Shown one piece after another: positions 29,126 through 39,443 of a stretch of DNA of 64,000 bases (within the stretch, counting starts at the first letter, position 1; each line of letters starts with the position of its first letter). Source of the DNA: Pusillimonas sp. DMV24BSW_D. GTDB lineage: Bacteria; Pseudomonadota; Gammaproteobacteria; Burkholderiales; Burkholderiaceae_B. The stretch lies in NCBI RefSeq assembly GCF_011388195.1, contig NZ_CP049990.1, positions 2,728,001-2,792,000 of the forward strand. The letters run 5' to 3'. The position numbers were made by a program, and so were the translations under genes. The notes under the pieces were generated by a model. That model had not been told where the DNA came from. It saw only the letters and a program-made list of their open reading frames with translations, and did no database searches.

Positions 29126-30412
29126 TTAAGTTTCGTCAGTTTCATCCACCACAGGGATATCGCCGTCTTGGTCGAGCCCAAAAGCTTTATGCAAAGCGCG
29201 CACGGCCAATTCCATGTATTTATCGCTGATCACCACCGATGTTTTGATCTCGCTGGTACTGATCATTTGAATGTTAATGCCCTCTTCACTTAGCGTGCGG
29301 AACATGAGGCTGGCAATACCGACGTGGCTGCGCATACCAATACCCACCACCGATACCTTGCAGACTTTTTCGTCGGCCTGAACTTCGCGTGCACCAACGG
29401 CCGGCGCAACCTGGTTCTTCAACACTTCAAGCGCACGTGGGAAGTCGTTGCGGTTTACGGTAAATGAAAAGTCGGTTGTGCCATGAACCGACTGGTTCTG
29501 CAGGATTACATCGACGTTGATATTGGCTGCGGCAACAGGACCAAGAATCGAGTAGGCTACGCCCGGCTTATCCGGAACCGCCAATAGTGTCAGTTTGGCC
29601 TCATCACGGCTGAAGGCAATGCCCGAAACAACGGCTGCTTCCATTTTCTGGTCATCCTCAAAAGTAATTAGAGTGCCTGAATTCATTTCCTCTTCAAGCG
29701 GCATCAGGGGGTCGGTAAGCGACGACAACACACGCACTGGAATGCGGTATTTACCGGCAAACTCAACTGAACGAATTTGCAGCACCTTGGAACCCAGCGA
29801 CGCCATTTCCAGCATTTCTTCAAAGGAAATAACGTTTAACCGACGGGCCTGGGGTACAACACGCGGGTCGGTGGTATAAACACCGTCGACATCGGTGTAA
29901 ATCAAACATTCCTCGGCACCAATGGCAGCGGCAATGGCCACCGCCGAGGTATCCGAACCACCCCGCCCCAACGTGGTGATATGACCTTCGTCGTTGATGC
30001 CTTGGAAACCTGTTACGACGACCACACGACCTTCGGACAGGTCGCCTTTGATGCGGGTGTCGTCGATAGAGGTAATACGCGCTTTCGTATAGGCGGCATC
30101 GGTTTTCACAGGAACCTGCCAACCGGTATAACTGCGGGCCGGAACGCCCTGCGCCATTAACGCCATAGCCAACAGTGCGCTACTGGCTTGCTCGCCGGTT
30201 GCAGCCAGCATGTCTTGCTCGCGCTCATTCGGCTGCGGGGAAATTTCCTTGGCCAGGCCGAGCAAACGATTCGTTTCACCCGACATGGCGGAAGGCACCA
30301 CTACAACCTGGTGCCCCGCTGCATGCCACTTGGCCACGCGCTTGGCCACGTTCTGGATGCGCTCAACCGAGCCCATCGAAGTACCGCCATATTTATGAAC
30401 TATCAGGGACAT
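29126..30412 (-). CDS. lysC: Aspartate kinase
   Basis: First step of lysine, threonine and methionine synthesis: phosphorylation of aspartate. ATG 30412 follows AGAGGAAAAG and gives 428 residues beginning MSLIVHKYGGTS, the standard kinase start (KYGGTS at 7-12). GRGGSDTSAVAIAAAIGAE is the substrate and ATP region. Two C-terminal ACT domains (LTLLAVPDKPG and VSVVGIGMRSHVG) indicate feedback control by lysine and threonine. The leader contains a (TG)6 dinucleotide run just before the ribosome site. Confidence 0.96.
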   Translation of the reverse strand: MSLIVHKYGGTSMGSVERIQNVAKRVAKWHAAGHQVVVVPSAMSGETNRLLGLAKEISPQPNEREQDMLAATGEQASSALLAMALMAQGVPARSYTGWQVPVKTDAAYTKARITSIDDTRIKGDLSEGRVVVVTGFQGINDEGHITTLGRGGSDTSAVAIAAAIGAEECLIYTDVDGVYTTDPRVVPQARRLNVISFEEMLEMASLGSKVLQIRSVEFAGKYRIPVRVLSSLTDPLMPLEEEMNSGTLITFEDDQKMEAAVVSGIAFSRDEAKLTLLAVPDKPGVAYSILGPVAAANINVDVILQNQSVHGTTDFSFTVNRNDFPRALEVLKNQVAPAVGAREVQADEKVCKVSVVGIGMRSHVGIASLMFRTLSEEGINIQMISTSEIKTSVVISDKYMELAVRALHKAFGLDQDGDIPVVDETDET

Positions 30413-30479
30413 CTTTTCCTCTGAATTGTGTGTGTGTGTTGTCGCTAATGTCCGACAAATAAAACCATCAATTGTAACA

Positions 30480-31496
30480 TCAGCAGCCGGTTTTGCCGAC
30501 CCCCTGCAGGCATACCCGACCTTTTTCACAACTGATAATATGGCCTGCATGACGCAAACGCATATGGCGATCATGCCCCAAGGCGTGCAGATTGCGCAAC
30601 TGTTTGATGAGCTCATTCAAGCGTGCCTCGGAAGGCATCGGCAAGCCATGAAACTGAAGCCAATAACGTAAAACATGCGATTGGCGGGCCGGGCTAAATG
30701 CGCGCCACCGCACCAGGTCAAAACTGGTTTTATCAACCGAAGGTTCCAGTGTGTCGAAATCGTTTAACGCGACCTCCTGGAGAATTTCACGGGCTTGCGC
30801 GCTTTGCCGCGCATGGCGCACGACATTTGCCCGCCAAGCCGGCCAACGCTCATCGAGTTCCGGCACTAAACGGCCTCGCAACGCGCTACGGGTATAGTGA
30901 TCTTGTTGGTTACTGGGGTCGGCAACCGGATACCAGCCGGTTTGCGCAGCATACTCTTCCGCCAATGCCTCAAGGGTTTTACGTGGCACATCAAGCCACG
31001 GGCGAATCAGGCATAACTCACCCCGCGTAGACACAGGCGACATGGCAGCCAGGCCATGCGGGCCGGCACCACGCAACAACCGCAATAAAACCGTTTCCGC
31101 CTGGTCGTTTTGATGATGGCCCAGCAATAAATGCGAAACCTGCACTTTGCCGGCAAGCTGCGCGAGCGCGCGGTAACGACCTTCACGCGCCGCCGCCTCT
31201 ACACCCTTTCCGCCTTTTGATTCGATGCTGATGCGAACACTGTGACAGGGCACTTGAAGCTGGTGCGCCAGATCGTGTACGCGGTGCTGCCATTGATCGG
31301 CCGCATCGTGTAACCCATGATGAACGTGAAACAGGTGCAATGTTATGCCATGGGCACGCGCCCAATAGCAAGCATGTACTGCCAACATGGATGAGTCGAC
31401 ACCACCACTGACGGCCACTCCCAGCGGCCCCTTTGACGACGGCGCCTGAGCTACGGCTTTCTTTATGAGGTCGACCAGGCCTGGATCAGGAAACAT
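30480..31496 (-). CDS. tilS: tRNA(Ile)-lysidine synthase
   Basis: Modifies C34 of tRNA-Ile(CAU) to lysidine so it reads AUA. The 338-residue protein has the PP-loop SGGVDSS (30-36) and the conserved LLLGHHQNDQAETVLLRLLRGAG and IRPWLDVPR motifs. The C-terminal part is short compared with the 430 residues of E. coli TilS, though a typical RxxARQ...WLQFHGL domain remains. It lies between accA and lysC, an order typical of this bacterial group. Confidence 0.94.
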   Translation of the reverse strand: MFPDPGLVDLIKKAVAQAPSSKGPLGVAVSGGVDSSMLAVHACYWARAHGITLHLFHVHHGLHDAADQWQHRVHDLAHQLQVPCHSVRISIESKGGKGVEAAAREGRYRALAQLAGKVQVSHLLLGHHQNDQAETVLLRLLRGAGPHGLAAMSPVSTRGELCLIRPWLDVPRKTLEALAEEYAAQTGWYPVADPSNQQDHYTRSALRGRLVPELDERWPAWRANVVRHARQSAQAREILQEVALNDFDTLEPSVDKTSFDLVRWRAFSPARQSHVLRYWLQFHGLPMPSEARLNELIKQLRNLHALGHDRHMRLRHAGHIISCEKGRVCLQGVGKTGC

Positions 31497-31517
31497 GGTG
31501 CCCCGGCATGCAACGGA

Positions 31518-32483
31518 TTAAACGCGTGCCTCTTGGTAGCGGCCATACGACATCAGCCGCTGTAAACGATGCTCAAGCATTTGTTCGGTCGTCATGTTGG
31601 CCACCTGGCGATACGCGTCGGCCAGCGCACGCCCCAAACTGCGCGCCATGGCCACCGGATCACGGTGGGCACCGCCAACCGGTTCTTCAACCACCTGATC
31701 TACCAGGCCCAACTCTTTCAAGCGGGGAGCCGTAATAGCCAAAGCTTCAGCCGCTATCGGCGCCTTGTCGGCACTGCGCCACAAAATGGACGCACAGCCT
31801 TCAGGAGAAATTACCGCATACGTGGCGTACTGCAGCATCATGACGGCATCGCCCACCGCAATGGCCAAAGCACCGCCCGAGCCGCCTTCCCCGATAATGG
31901 TCGTAATAATCGGGACACGCAACTCAGCCATTGCATACAAATTATGCCCGATGGCCTCGGACTGACCACGCTCTTCGGCACCAATCCCGGGGTAAGCACC
32001 CGGTGTATCCACGAACGTAAATACCGGCAAACGGAACTTTTCCGCCAATCGCATCAAACGCATGGCTTTACGATAGCCTTCCGGTCGCGGCATACCAAAA
32101 TTACGCATTGACCGCTCTTTGGTGTCGCGCCCTTTCTGGTGGCCAATAACCATACAAGGCGTCCCATTAAAGCGCGCCAAACCACCTACGATTGACTGGT
32201 CGTCGGCGTACATGCGGTCGCCGTGCAACTCGTGAAAATCGGTAAACAGCTCGCGGATGTAATCAAACGTGTACGGCCGTTGCGGATGACGGGCAACCAG
32301 CGCGGTTTGCCAAGGTGTCAGTTTTGCGTAGATACTTTTTGCCAGCGTCTGGCTTTTCTGTTGCAGTCGCCCCACTTCGTCTGAAATATCCACTGCCGAG
32401 TCGGCCTGCACGTAGCGCAATTGCTCGATCTTGTGCTCCAGCTCGGCCAGAGGCTGTTCGAATTCGAGAAAGGTATTTCGCAT
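31518..32483 (-). CDS. accA: Acetyl-CoA carboxylase carboxyltransferase subunit alpha
   Basis: A 321-residue subunit, the normal length. It begins with the coiled [16 protein letters not shown] segment and contains the crotonase-fold core [52 protein letters not shown] and [11 protein letters not shown]. With AccD it transfers CO2 from biotin to acetyl-CoA in the first step of fatty acid synthesis. It follows the DNA glycosylase gene by 32 bases. Confidence 0.97.
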   Translation of the reverse strand: MRNTFLEFEQPLAELEHKIEQLRYVQADSAVDISDEVGRLQQKSQTLAKSIYAKLTPWQTALVARHPQRPYTFDYIRELFTDFHELHGDRMYADDQSIVGGLARFNGTPCMVIGHQKGRDTKERSMRNFGMPRPEGYRKAMRLMRLAEKFRLPVFTFVDTPGAYPGIGAEERGQSEAIGHNLYAMAELRVPIITTIIGEGGSGGALAIAVGDAVMMLQYATYAVISPEGCASILWRSADKAPIAAEALAITAPRLKELGLVDQVVEEPVGGAHRDPVAMARSLGRALADAYRQVANMTTEQMLEHRLQRLMSYGRYQEARV

Positions 32484-32515
32484 AAGTACTTGTTTTCCAG
32501 TTTGGTTTTACGACT

Positions 32516-33163
32516 TTAGTGCGACTGGGCACCGGAATCAAGGCTGCGCCACATATACCATGTTGCAACCGTACGCCAGGGTGCCCACGCCTGCGCTACC
32601 TCGCGGGCCTCAAAGCGCGAAACAGGCTCACCACTAAAGTAGTGTAAAGAAATTGCCTTAATCAAACCAGCGTCGTCCAGCGGCAATACGTTGGGTCGCT
32701 GTAAATTGAAAATCAAAAACATCTCGGCCGTCCAGCGTCCGATGCCTCGAATGTTGCACAACGAAGCGATGACCTCTTCATCATCCATTCCGGCCCAGGC
32801 GGCAGGCCGAACTTTCCGTTCAGCAAACCGCACGGCCAAATCGGATACGTACTCCGCCTTACGCCGAGACAGCCCGACACTGCGCAATGTATCGAGATCG
32901 TGCTTCAAAACGGCGGCCGGCGAAGGGCGGCGGCCGCATAAGCCCGTAAACCTGCCCCATATACTATCAGCGGCCTTGGTTGACACCTGCTGACTAATGA
33001 TGGCCCGCGCCAAGGTCATGAAAGGCGGGAAAGGCGGCTTTAAACTATCACTTTGGTAAGCCGGAATAATTTTACGAAGAATCCGGTCTCGTCGCATTAA
33101 TTGCTTCGATGCCTCATCCCAAAATTCCGGTTTATGTGCAGGGACTTCCAATTGATTGGACAT
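32516..33163 (-). CDS. DNA-3-methyladenine glycosylase (AlkA type)
   Basis: A 215-residue helix-hairpin-helix-GPD glycosylase. The core reads LARAIISQQVSTKAADSIWGRF, the HhH CNIRGIGRWTAEMFLIFNLQRPNVLPLDDAGL carries the catalytic Asp. Start MSNQLEVPAHKPEFWDEASK. It removes alkylated bases in base excision repair. It lies between cysS and accA in the same direction; the short length is usual for this beta-proteobacterial form. Confidence 0.91.
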   Translation of the reverse strand: MSNQLEVPAHKPEFWDEASKQLMRRDRILRKIIPAYQSDSLKPPFPPFMTLARAIISQQVSTKAADSIWGRFTGLCGRRPSPAAVLKHDLDTLRSVGLSRRKAEYVSDLAVRFAERKVRPAAWAGMDDEEVIASLCNIRGIGRWTAEMFLIFNLQRPNVLPLDDAGLIKAISLHYFSGEPVSRFEAREVAQAWAPWRTVATWYMWRSLDSGAQSH

Positions 33164-33184
33164 AAAGTTGTTCAGCTACCTATT

Positions 33185-34633
33185 CTATGCCCGCCGCCAC
33201 TGGGTGACACCACCCGGCTTATCCTCAAGCTCAACCCCGGCCTGGCGTAATTGTTCGCGAATCATGTCTGCGCGGGCAAAGTCACGCGCGTTTTTAGCTG
33301 CGCTGCGCTCCTCAACCAACGCGTCGATGCGCGAATCATCGAGCGTTTCAAATGACTCAGACTGACCAATATAACGGCTTGCACAGCGTGAATAAACCGC
33401 CGGATCCACCTGTAACAGCCCCAGAACGGCACCCAACGCTTTCAACAACCCCGCAACGCGCGATGAACCCGTGCGATTCACCTCACCGGCCAGTTCGAAT
33501 AAAACAGCTACCGCACCCGACGTGTTGAAGTCATCGTTCATTGCATCGCGAAAACCCGACACTTCCGATGCCGACCAATCGATTTCAACGTCTTCCGGCG
33601 CAACATTCAATAGCGTTTGATACAACCGATCGAGCGCATTTTGGGCATCGCGCAGATTATCGGGAGTGTAATTCTGAATACTACGATAATGATTGCGCAC
33701 GATGAAAAACCGCAACATTTCAGCTTCGCGCGCATTGGCTTGATACTGCGCAGCACTCTCATGAGTAGCGCCGGCTGCGGCAATGGTGTCGCGAATCGTG
33801 CGAAAGTTACCCAGCGACTTCGACATTTTGTCGGCATCCACCATCAACGGACCGCAATGCATCCAGGTATTGGCCAGTTGTGTACCGAAGGCCCCTTCAG
33901 ACTGGGCTATTTCGTTTTCATGGTGCGGAAATTTCAGGTCGGGCCCACCACCGTGAATATCCAGTGGAATTCCCAGTAAAGCGCGACTCATGGCCGAACA
34001 CTCAATGTGCCACCCCGGGCGCCCCAGGCCATAGGGCGACGACCACTTCGACTCTTCAGGCTCATCTGGTTTGGCCGACTTCCACAGTACAAAATCAAGC
34101 GGATCCCGTTTATCGGAATCAACAGCAACCCGTTCGCCGGCCCGCAAATCATCAAGCGACTTGCCCGACAACTTGCCATATCCTTTAAAGCTTCGTACAG
34201 CGTAATTCACATCGCCGCTGTTTGCACGGTATGCCAAGCCTTTTTCTTCAAGGCGACCGATAATATCAAGCATGGCACCCACGTGCTCCGTCGCCAGGGG
34301 CTCGGAGTCGGGTGGCTGCACGCCCAATGCCGCCTCGTCGGCGTGCATGGCGTCTATGTAATAAGACGTCACCTCGCCCAGCCGCTGCCCTGTTTGCACC
34401 GCTTTGCGAATGATCTTGTCGTCGATATCGGTAATATTGCGCACATAATGTACGTCGTAACCCAACACGCGCAGCCAACGCTGAATAACATCGAAGCTGA
34501 CCAGCATGCGGGCGTGCCCGAGATGGCAGTAGTCGTACACGGTCATGCCGCAGACATACATGCGGACACGGCCTGGTTCAACAGGTTGGAAAGGCTCTTT
34601 ACGCCGGGAAAGGGTGTTATAAATGTGCAGCAT
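33185..34633 (-). CDS. cysS: Cysteinyl-tRNA synthetase
   Basis: A 482-residue class I synthetase. HLGH (37-40) and KMSKS (269-273) form the ATP site; Cys28, Cys212, His237 and Glu241 match the zinc ligands that select cysteine. ATG 34633 gives the usual start [15 protein letters not shown]; the open frame runs 23 codons further upstream without family support. No strong ribosome site is seen before this ATG. Confidence 0.95.
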   Translation of the reverse strand: MLHIYNTLSRRKEPFQPVEPGRVRMYVCGMTVYDYCHLGHARMLVSFDVIQRWLRVLGYDVHYVRNITDIDDKIIRKAVQTGQRLGEVTSYYIDAMHADEAALGVQPPDSEPLATEHVGAMLDIIGRLEEKGLAYRANSGDVNYAVRSFKGYGKLSGKSLDDLRAGERVAVDSDKRDPLDFVLWKSAKPDEPEESKWSSPYGLGRPGWHIECSAMSRALLGIPLDIHGGGPDLKFPHHENEIAQSEGAFGTQLANTWMHCGPLMVDADKMSKSLGNFRTIRDTIAAAGATHESAAQYQANAREAEMLRFFIVRNHYRSIQNYTPDNLRDAQNALDRLYQTLLNVAPEDVEIDWSASEVSGFRDAMNDDFNTSGAVAVLFELAGEVNRTGSSRVAGLLKALGAVLGLLQVDPAVYSRCASRYIGQSESFETLDDSRIDALVEERSAAKNARDFARADMIREQLRQAGVELEDKPGGVTQWRRA

Positions 34634-34750
34634 CTGCGCTATGGCTCGCGTTTGAGTTTCAAGCAAGGCTAAAATGGCGGTCGATAAGTATAGCAATTCC
34701 ACATGGAACCGGCTTTTGTGGCCGGATACCTTTTTTCACAGGACACATCA

Positions 34751-35410
34751 GTGCGTCAAATTATTGGTCGAATTTGTTTATCTGTCATGCTGGCACTGCC
34801 CGTATTTGCGGTTTCAGCGCAAGCCACAGCTCAAACAAAAGGCAATACAGATGAGAAACTTTTCAACGACCCGCCTGCCGCCGATAGGGGCTGGCAGGGG
34901 CTGGCCAACGTCCTTGAAGCGCTCTCACCCGGCGTTGACACCTCGCTACCGCTAACGCCTTCTCAAATTACAGACCGCATTGAACAAATGATTAACCAGG
35001 GGCGAGCGCAAGAAGCATTGGAAATTATCCAGAAACGCGAAGCCCAACGCGCAGAATCGCAAGCGCTGGGCGAAGATGTGCAACTCATGTTTCTTCACGC
35101 GCGGGCCCTGGCTGCCACCGGGCGCGAAACTGAGGCCGAACAAATCTATCGCGACATGACCATCACCTACCCTGAGCTGCCTGAGCCTTGGAATAACCTT
35201 GCTTCAATTTACATTAAACAAAAACAGCTTGATCGGGCCCAGGACGCACTCTCAATGGCACTCTCCGCCTTCCCCGAGTACGATCTGGCCCGATACAATT
35301 TAGGCCAGGTGCAGCTTATGCAAGCCTACGAGTCTTTCTCCCAAGCGGGGCAATCAGGTATTGCAGACGCAACCCTAAAAGCGCAAGAAGTGCAACGCAT
35401 CCTGGAATAA
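34751..35410 (+). CDS. Periplasmic TPR-repeat protein
   Basis: About 219 residues. GTG 34751 follows AGGA and opens a clear signal peptide (VRQIIGRICLSVMLALPVFAVSAQA), so the protein is exported. Later residues carry three tetratricopeptide repeats (GRAQEALEIIQKREAQ, GRETEAEQIYRDMTITYPELPEPWNNLASIYIKQKQLDRAQDALSMALSAFPEYDLARYNLG). It probably serves as a scaffold in the envelope. It precedes the peptidyl-prolyl isomerase gene by 63 bases, the usual order in related genera. Confidence 0.83.
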   Translation: MRQIIGRICLSVMLALPVFAVSAQATAQTKGNTDEKLFNDPPAADRGWQGLANVLEALSPGVDTSLPLTPSQITDRIEQMINQGRAQEALEIIQKREAQRAESQALGEDVQLMFLHARALAATGRETEAEQIYRDMTITYPELPEPWNNLASIYIKQKQLDRAQDALSMALSAFPEYDLARYNLGQVQLMQAYESFSQAGQSGIADATLKAQEVQRILE

Positions 35411-35473
35411 GCATTCATTTCTGCGCCACATGACAACCGTCTTTAATCATTTTTTTCTGCCGCTTTCGCCGCC

Positions 35474-36109
35474 ATGACGCAATTTACAAAAAAGCTGTTT
35501 CGCAACGCTTTCTTTCTTTCGTTTTTACTGGCGTTTGCCACGTTTCTGAGTAGCGCGACAGCTGCCAATTCCAATAATCACTCAACACAAGGTGAATCCA
35601 TGAGCAACCAACCTCAAGTTCGCATACAAACCAATCACGGTGAAATGCTGATCCAGCTAAACGCCGAAAAAGCCCCCAAAACCGTTGAAAACTTCTTAAC
35701 GTACGTACGCGAAGGCTTCTACGACGGCACAGTTTTTCATCGTGTCATCAATAACTTCATGATTCAGGGCGGTGGATTCGAGGCCGGCATGAAACAAAAA
35801 GAGACTCACGCTCCTATTGAAAACGAAGCTGATAATGGCCTTAAAAATAATCGCTACACGCTGGCAATGGCGCGTACCAGCGACCCACACTCAGCCACAG
35901 CGCAGTTTTTCATCAATGTTTCAGACAACGACTTCCTGAACTTTACCGCCCCTACCAGCAACGGCTGGGGCTACGCCGTATTTGGCGAGGTCATTGAAGG
36001 TACTGAAGTCGTCGACAAGATCAAAAACGTCAGCACTGGAAACAAAGGCTTCCATCAAGACGTGCCCGTCGAAGATGTCATCATTGAAAAAGCCGTTGTT
36101 GTCGAATAA
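35474..36109 (+). CDS. Cyclophilin-type peptidyl-prolyl isomerase
   Basis: A 211-residue protein with a signal peptide ([19 protein letters not shown]) and a complete cyclophilin domain: [45 protein letters not shown] and [21 protein letters not shown]. It speeds proline isomerisation in the periplasm. An internal ATG at 35600 (codon 43, MSNQPQVRI) follows AAGGTGA and would give a cytosolic PpiB-like form of about 169 residues. The gene overlaps lpxH. Confidence 0.92.
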   Translation: MTQFTKKLFRNAFFLSFLLAFATFLSSATAANSNNHSTQGESMSNQPQVRIQTNHGEMLIQLNAEKAPKTVENFLTYVREGFYDGTVFHRVINNFMIQGGGFEAGMKQKETHAPIENEADNGLKNNRYTLAMARTSDPHSATAQFFINVSDNDFLNFTAPTSNGWGYAVFGEVIEGTEVVDKIKNVSTGNKGFHQDVPVEDVIIEKAVVVE

Positions 36110-36902
36110 GCTTGAACTAACCGGTACTGTCTGGTTGGCCTCGGATATTCATCTGGGGCCGGGCACACCAAAAACCTGGGCACAATTTTCTGCGTTTCTT
36201 CAGCGCGCCGGCAACGAGGCCGACGCCTTGATTATCGGCGGTGATTTATTCGATGCCTGGGTCGGTGACGACGTCGCCCTGAACGCCCCTTCCGAGTGGC
36301 TGGTCAACGTATTGAATCAGTTGGCCGACACCGGCCGAAAAACGCAGTTGTATATTGCACGGGGTAACCGCGACTTCCTGATCGGCCGGCAATTGTGTAA
36401 CCGCATTCACGCAACACTATTGCCTGAGCCGGCCTTTATTCAAACCGATTTTGGACCCATTCTTTTCACTCACGGCGATGAGCTTTGCACAGACGACAAG
36501 TCTTATCAACGCTTTCGAAGCGTCGTGCGCAACCAGACCGTTCAGAAATTATTCTTTTCGTTGGGTATGCCGTTGCGTGAACGCATCGCGCGCATGGCAC
36601 GCCAACGCAGCATGCGGGCCAATAAAACGAAGCGCGCCGAAATTATGGACGTTAACGCTGTCGCCGTAAAAGATATGTTCATGAACTACAATATAAAAAC
36701 ATTGGTTCACGGCCACACACACCGCCCGGCTGTTCGCGTATTCGACCTGGGTCAAAGCGGTGTCCTTCGACATGTTGTTTTACCCGACTGGGACTACGAC
36801 CACAGCGAAAGCCCCCGAGGAGGCTGGTTGCACATTACAGCCGATACATTGAAGCTGATTAGTACAACCAACCACGACTTTCCGATATTCGAACGCCCCT
36901 GA
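36075..36902 (+). CDS. lpxH: UDP-2,3-diacylglucosamine diphosphatase
   Basis: Lipid A synthesis enzyme that cleaves UDP-2,3-diacylglucosamine to lipid X. The 275 residues show the calcineurin-type metal motifs [38 protein letters not shown] and HGHTHRPA. The start is uncertain: ATG 36075 lies 35 bases inside the isomerase gene, and a TTG a few codons later is possible; homologues start close to the ASDIHLG motif. It ends 28 bases before the convergent uppP. Confidence 0.94.
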   Translation: MSSLKKPLLSNKLELTGTVWLASDIHLGPGTPKTWAQFSAFLQRAGNEADALIIGGDLFDAWVGDDVALNAPSEWLVNVLNQLADTGRKTQLYIARGNRDFLIGRQLCNRIHATLLPEPAFIQTDFGPILFTHGDELCTDDKSYQRFRSVVRNQTVQKLFFSLGMPLRERIARMARQRSMRANKTKRAEIMDVNAVAVKDMFMNYNIKTLVHGHTHRPAVRVFDLGQSGVLRHVVLPDWDYDHSESPRGGWLHITADTLKLISTTNHDFPIFERP

Positions 36903-36929
36903 TATTTATTCGGCGATCAGTTTTATTGA

Positions 36930-37796
36930 TCAGCCACCCAGGCTTAACCAGAGCAACACCACGATTCCCAACGCGATGCGATACCAGGCAAACGGGCGAT
37001 AGGTGTGTTTGGCGATAAATAACAGCAACGCTTTAACCAACACCAGCGCGCTAAAGAATGCTGCTACGAACCCAATTAAAATTGCACTGGTTTGTTCGCC
37101 CGACAACGCCGACCCGTGTCGGTATAAATCGTAAACTGTGGCGCCCAACATGGTTGGAATTGCCAGAAAGAACGAAAATTCGGTAGCTGTTTTACGCTCG
37201 ATACCTGCCAGCATCCCGCCGATAATGGTCGCCCCTGAACGCGATGTTCCCGGAACCATTGCGATACATTGCGCGCACCCCACCGCCAGCGCCTGCTTCC
37301 ACGAAATCTCTTCCAGCGCCTGGGTTGAACGACGCTTGTCCGTGCCGCCGTCAGACAACGACGCTGAATCAGTAAATTTTGCGAACTGTGGCTTGCGCTC
37401 AACCCACAGCATAATGAGCCCACCCAGTATCAGGGTGACGACAAAAATACCGGGGTGATGAAACAGCATTTTGATGTATTGAATCGCCAGCGCCCCAATA
37501 ATCGCCGCCGGCAAAAACGCAATGATCAGGTTCCGGGCAAACGCTACTTCAGTGCGTTCACGCCGATAAGTACCCCAGATCAATTGCCAAATCCGACGAC
37601 GAAAAATCCACACGACCGCCAAAATCGAGCCGAACTGGATCACGACTTCGAACACTTTTGCATCACCTGAATCGAAACCGATCCATTCACCAATTAATAA
37701 TAAATGCGCCGTGCTGGAAACCGGTATGAATTCGGTAAACCCTTCAACCACTCCCAGAATCAAAGCCTTCAGCAGATACCACGTATGTTCCGTCAT
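36930..37796 (-). CDS. uppP: Undecaprenyl-diphosphatase UppP (BacA)
   Basis: A 288-residue membrane protein that recycles the undecaprenyl carrier for peptidoglycan synthesis. The active-site motifs are EGFTEFIPVSSTAHLLL near the start and VPGTSRSGATI in the middle, with eight or so membrane segments. It follows the TerC/CorC gene by 27 bases in the same direction. Confidence 0.95.
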   Translation of the reverse strand: MTEHTWYLLKALILGVVEGFTEFIPVSSTAHLLLIGEWIGFDSGDAKVFEVVIQFGSILAVVWIFRRRIWQLIWGTYRRERTEVAFARNLIIAFLPAAIIGALAIQYIKMLFHHPGIFVVTLILGGLIMLWVERKPQFAKFTDSASLSDGGTDKRRSTQALEEISWKQALAVGCAQCIAMVPGTSRSGATIIGGMLAGIERKTATEFSFFLAIPTMLGATVYDLYRHGSALSGEQTSAILIGFVAAFFSALVLVKALLLFIAKHTYRPFAWYRIALGIVVLLWLSLGG

Positions 37797-37823
37797 ATGT
37801 ACGACCTATCTTCCTTCACTATG

Positions 37824-39422
37824 CTACGAAGCCTCGGGTACGGTATCGCCATCGGGCATAACAGGAGATCGCTCAACCAGAACCGTCGCAATCCGCCGCC
37901 CTTCAAGACGCAATACTTTAAAAGTAAACCTGGCATGCGGTCGCTCAAGCTCGCAAGCATCGCCCGGTGCCGGCAAATGGCCAAAGCGCCCCAATAAGTA
38001 ACCGGCCAATGTTGAATAACCCTCTTCATCATTAACCAAACCATCGGTTGCCAATACTTGTTCCAGATGGTGAATATCGGCGGCACCATCAACTTTCCAG
38101 CGGTTCTCATCTTCCTGAATAATATCGGGTGATTCGTCTTCGTCGGGGAATTCACCGGCAATTGCCTCGAACACATCGATAGGTGTCACCACCCCTTCAA
38201 TTGTGCCGAACTCGTCGGTAACCAAAACCAATTGCCCCCGCGAACGTTTAAGTGTTTCCATGAGTCGTAATGCACCAATGGACTCATGCACAATCAGCGG
38301 ATCACGCAGGCGCGACAACTTTACATTGCCCGACGTCAGAATATCGGTAAGCAACTCTTTCGCCCGCCCGATGCCGATTACCTCATCGAGAGAACCCCGA
38401 CACACCGGGAAAAAGCTATGCGGCGTTTTAATAATTTGCTGCCGGATATCATCGGGGGAATCATCAAGATTGATCCACGACACATCGTTGCGCGGCGTCA
38501 TGATGGAATGGATATTGCGATCAGCCAGTGTCAATACGCCACTGACCATGTTGCGCTCTTCCTCACCAAAAACCTGGGCGGCCGCCGGTGCAGCTTTGTC
38601 TGTTTGCGGTTGCTCGGGCCCGATTAACGGCTTGCGCCCCAGCATGCGCATAATGCCTTCTGCTGTACGCTCACGCATAGGTCGGTGCTGCTCTTCTTTC
38701 TTTCGATTCCGCCGGGCAACCTGGTTCAAGGCTTCAATAAGAACCGAGAACCCGATGGCCGCATACAAATACCCTTTAGGAACATGAAAGCCAAACCCTT
38801 CAATAACCAGGGAAAAACCAATCATGAGCAAAAAGCCCAGGCATAACACCACGACCGTTGGATGCGCATTTACAAATTTGGTCAGCGGCTTGGAGGCAAA
38901 CAACATAACCCCAATAGCAAACACCACTGCGACCATCATTACCGACAACTGCTCGACCATCCCCACTGCGGTAATGACAGCGTCGATTGAAAAGACGGCA
39001 TCCAGAATAATAATTTGAGTAACGATCAGCCCGAAGCTGGCATGCAAGCGTGCGCCGGATGCGTGTTGGGCACGGCCCTCAATACGCTCGTGCAGCTCCA
39101 GTGTGCCCTTGAACAGCAGAAAAAACCCGCCCAGAATCAGAATGAGATCACGACCGGAAAAATCAACGGGCCCCAGCGAAAACAACGGCTGGGTCAGCTT
39201 GATCATCCAGGACATAAGCGTCAGCAAAGCCAGGCGCATGATCAACGCCAAAGACAAACCCATGATTCGGGCACGATCTTGCTGATGAGGAGGTAATTTA
39301 TCGACCAGAATGGCGATGAAAATCAGGTTGTCGATACCCAGAACAACTTCCAGGACGATCAAGGTCGCTAACCCGACCCAAGCCGCGGGGTCACCCAGCC
39401 ACTCGAAACCAAATGTTTCCAT
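37824..39422 (-). CDS. TerC-family membrane protein fused to CBS and CorC-type domains
   Basis: A 532-residue fusion. The N-terminal TerC domain has seven membrane segments and the conserved VLEVVLGIDNLIFI and DAVFSIDAVITAVGM acidic motifs implicated in metal transport. Next come a CBS pair (NIHSIMTPRNDVSWIN ... LVLVTDEFGTIEGVVTPIDVFEAIAGEF) and a CorC/HlyC-type C-terminal domain (GYSTLAGYLLGRFGHLPAPGD). YegH and YoaE of E. coli share this layout. Metal-ion export, perhaps Mn, is suspected but not shown. Confidence 0.9.
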   Translation of the reverse strand: METFGFEWLGDPAAWVGLATLIVLEVVLGIDNLIFIAILVDKLPPHQQDRARIMGLSLALIMRLALLTLMSWMIKLTQPLFSLGPVDFSGRDLILILGGFFLLFKGTLELHERIEGRAQHASGARLHASFGLIVTQIIILDAVFSIDAVITAVGMVEQLSVMMVAVVFAIGVMLFASKPLTKFVNAHPTVVVLCLGFLLMIGFSLVIEGFGFHVPKGYLYAAIGFSVLIEALNQVARRNRKKEEQHRPMRERTAEGIMRMLGRKPLIGPEQPQTDKAAPAAAQVFGEEERNMVSGVLTLADRNIHSIMTPRNDVSWINLDDSPDDIRQQIIKTPHSFFPVCRGSLDEVIGIGRAKELLTDILTSGNVKLSRLRDPLIVHESIGALRLMETLKRSRGQLVLVTDEFGTIEGVVTPIDVFEAIAGEFPDEDESPDIIQEDENRWKVDGAADIHHLEQVLATDGLVNDEEGYSTLAGYLLGRFGHLPAPGDACELERPHARFTFKVLRLEGRRIATVLVERSPVMPDGDTVPEAS

Positions 39423-39443
39423 TAGTTGCGTCCCCGCATTAAT

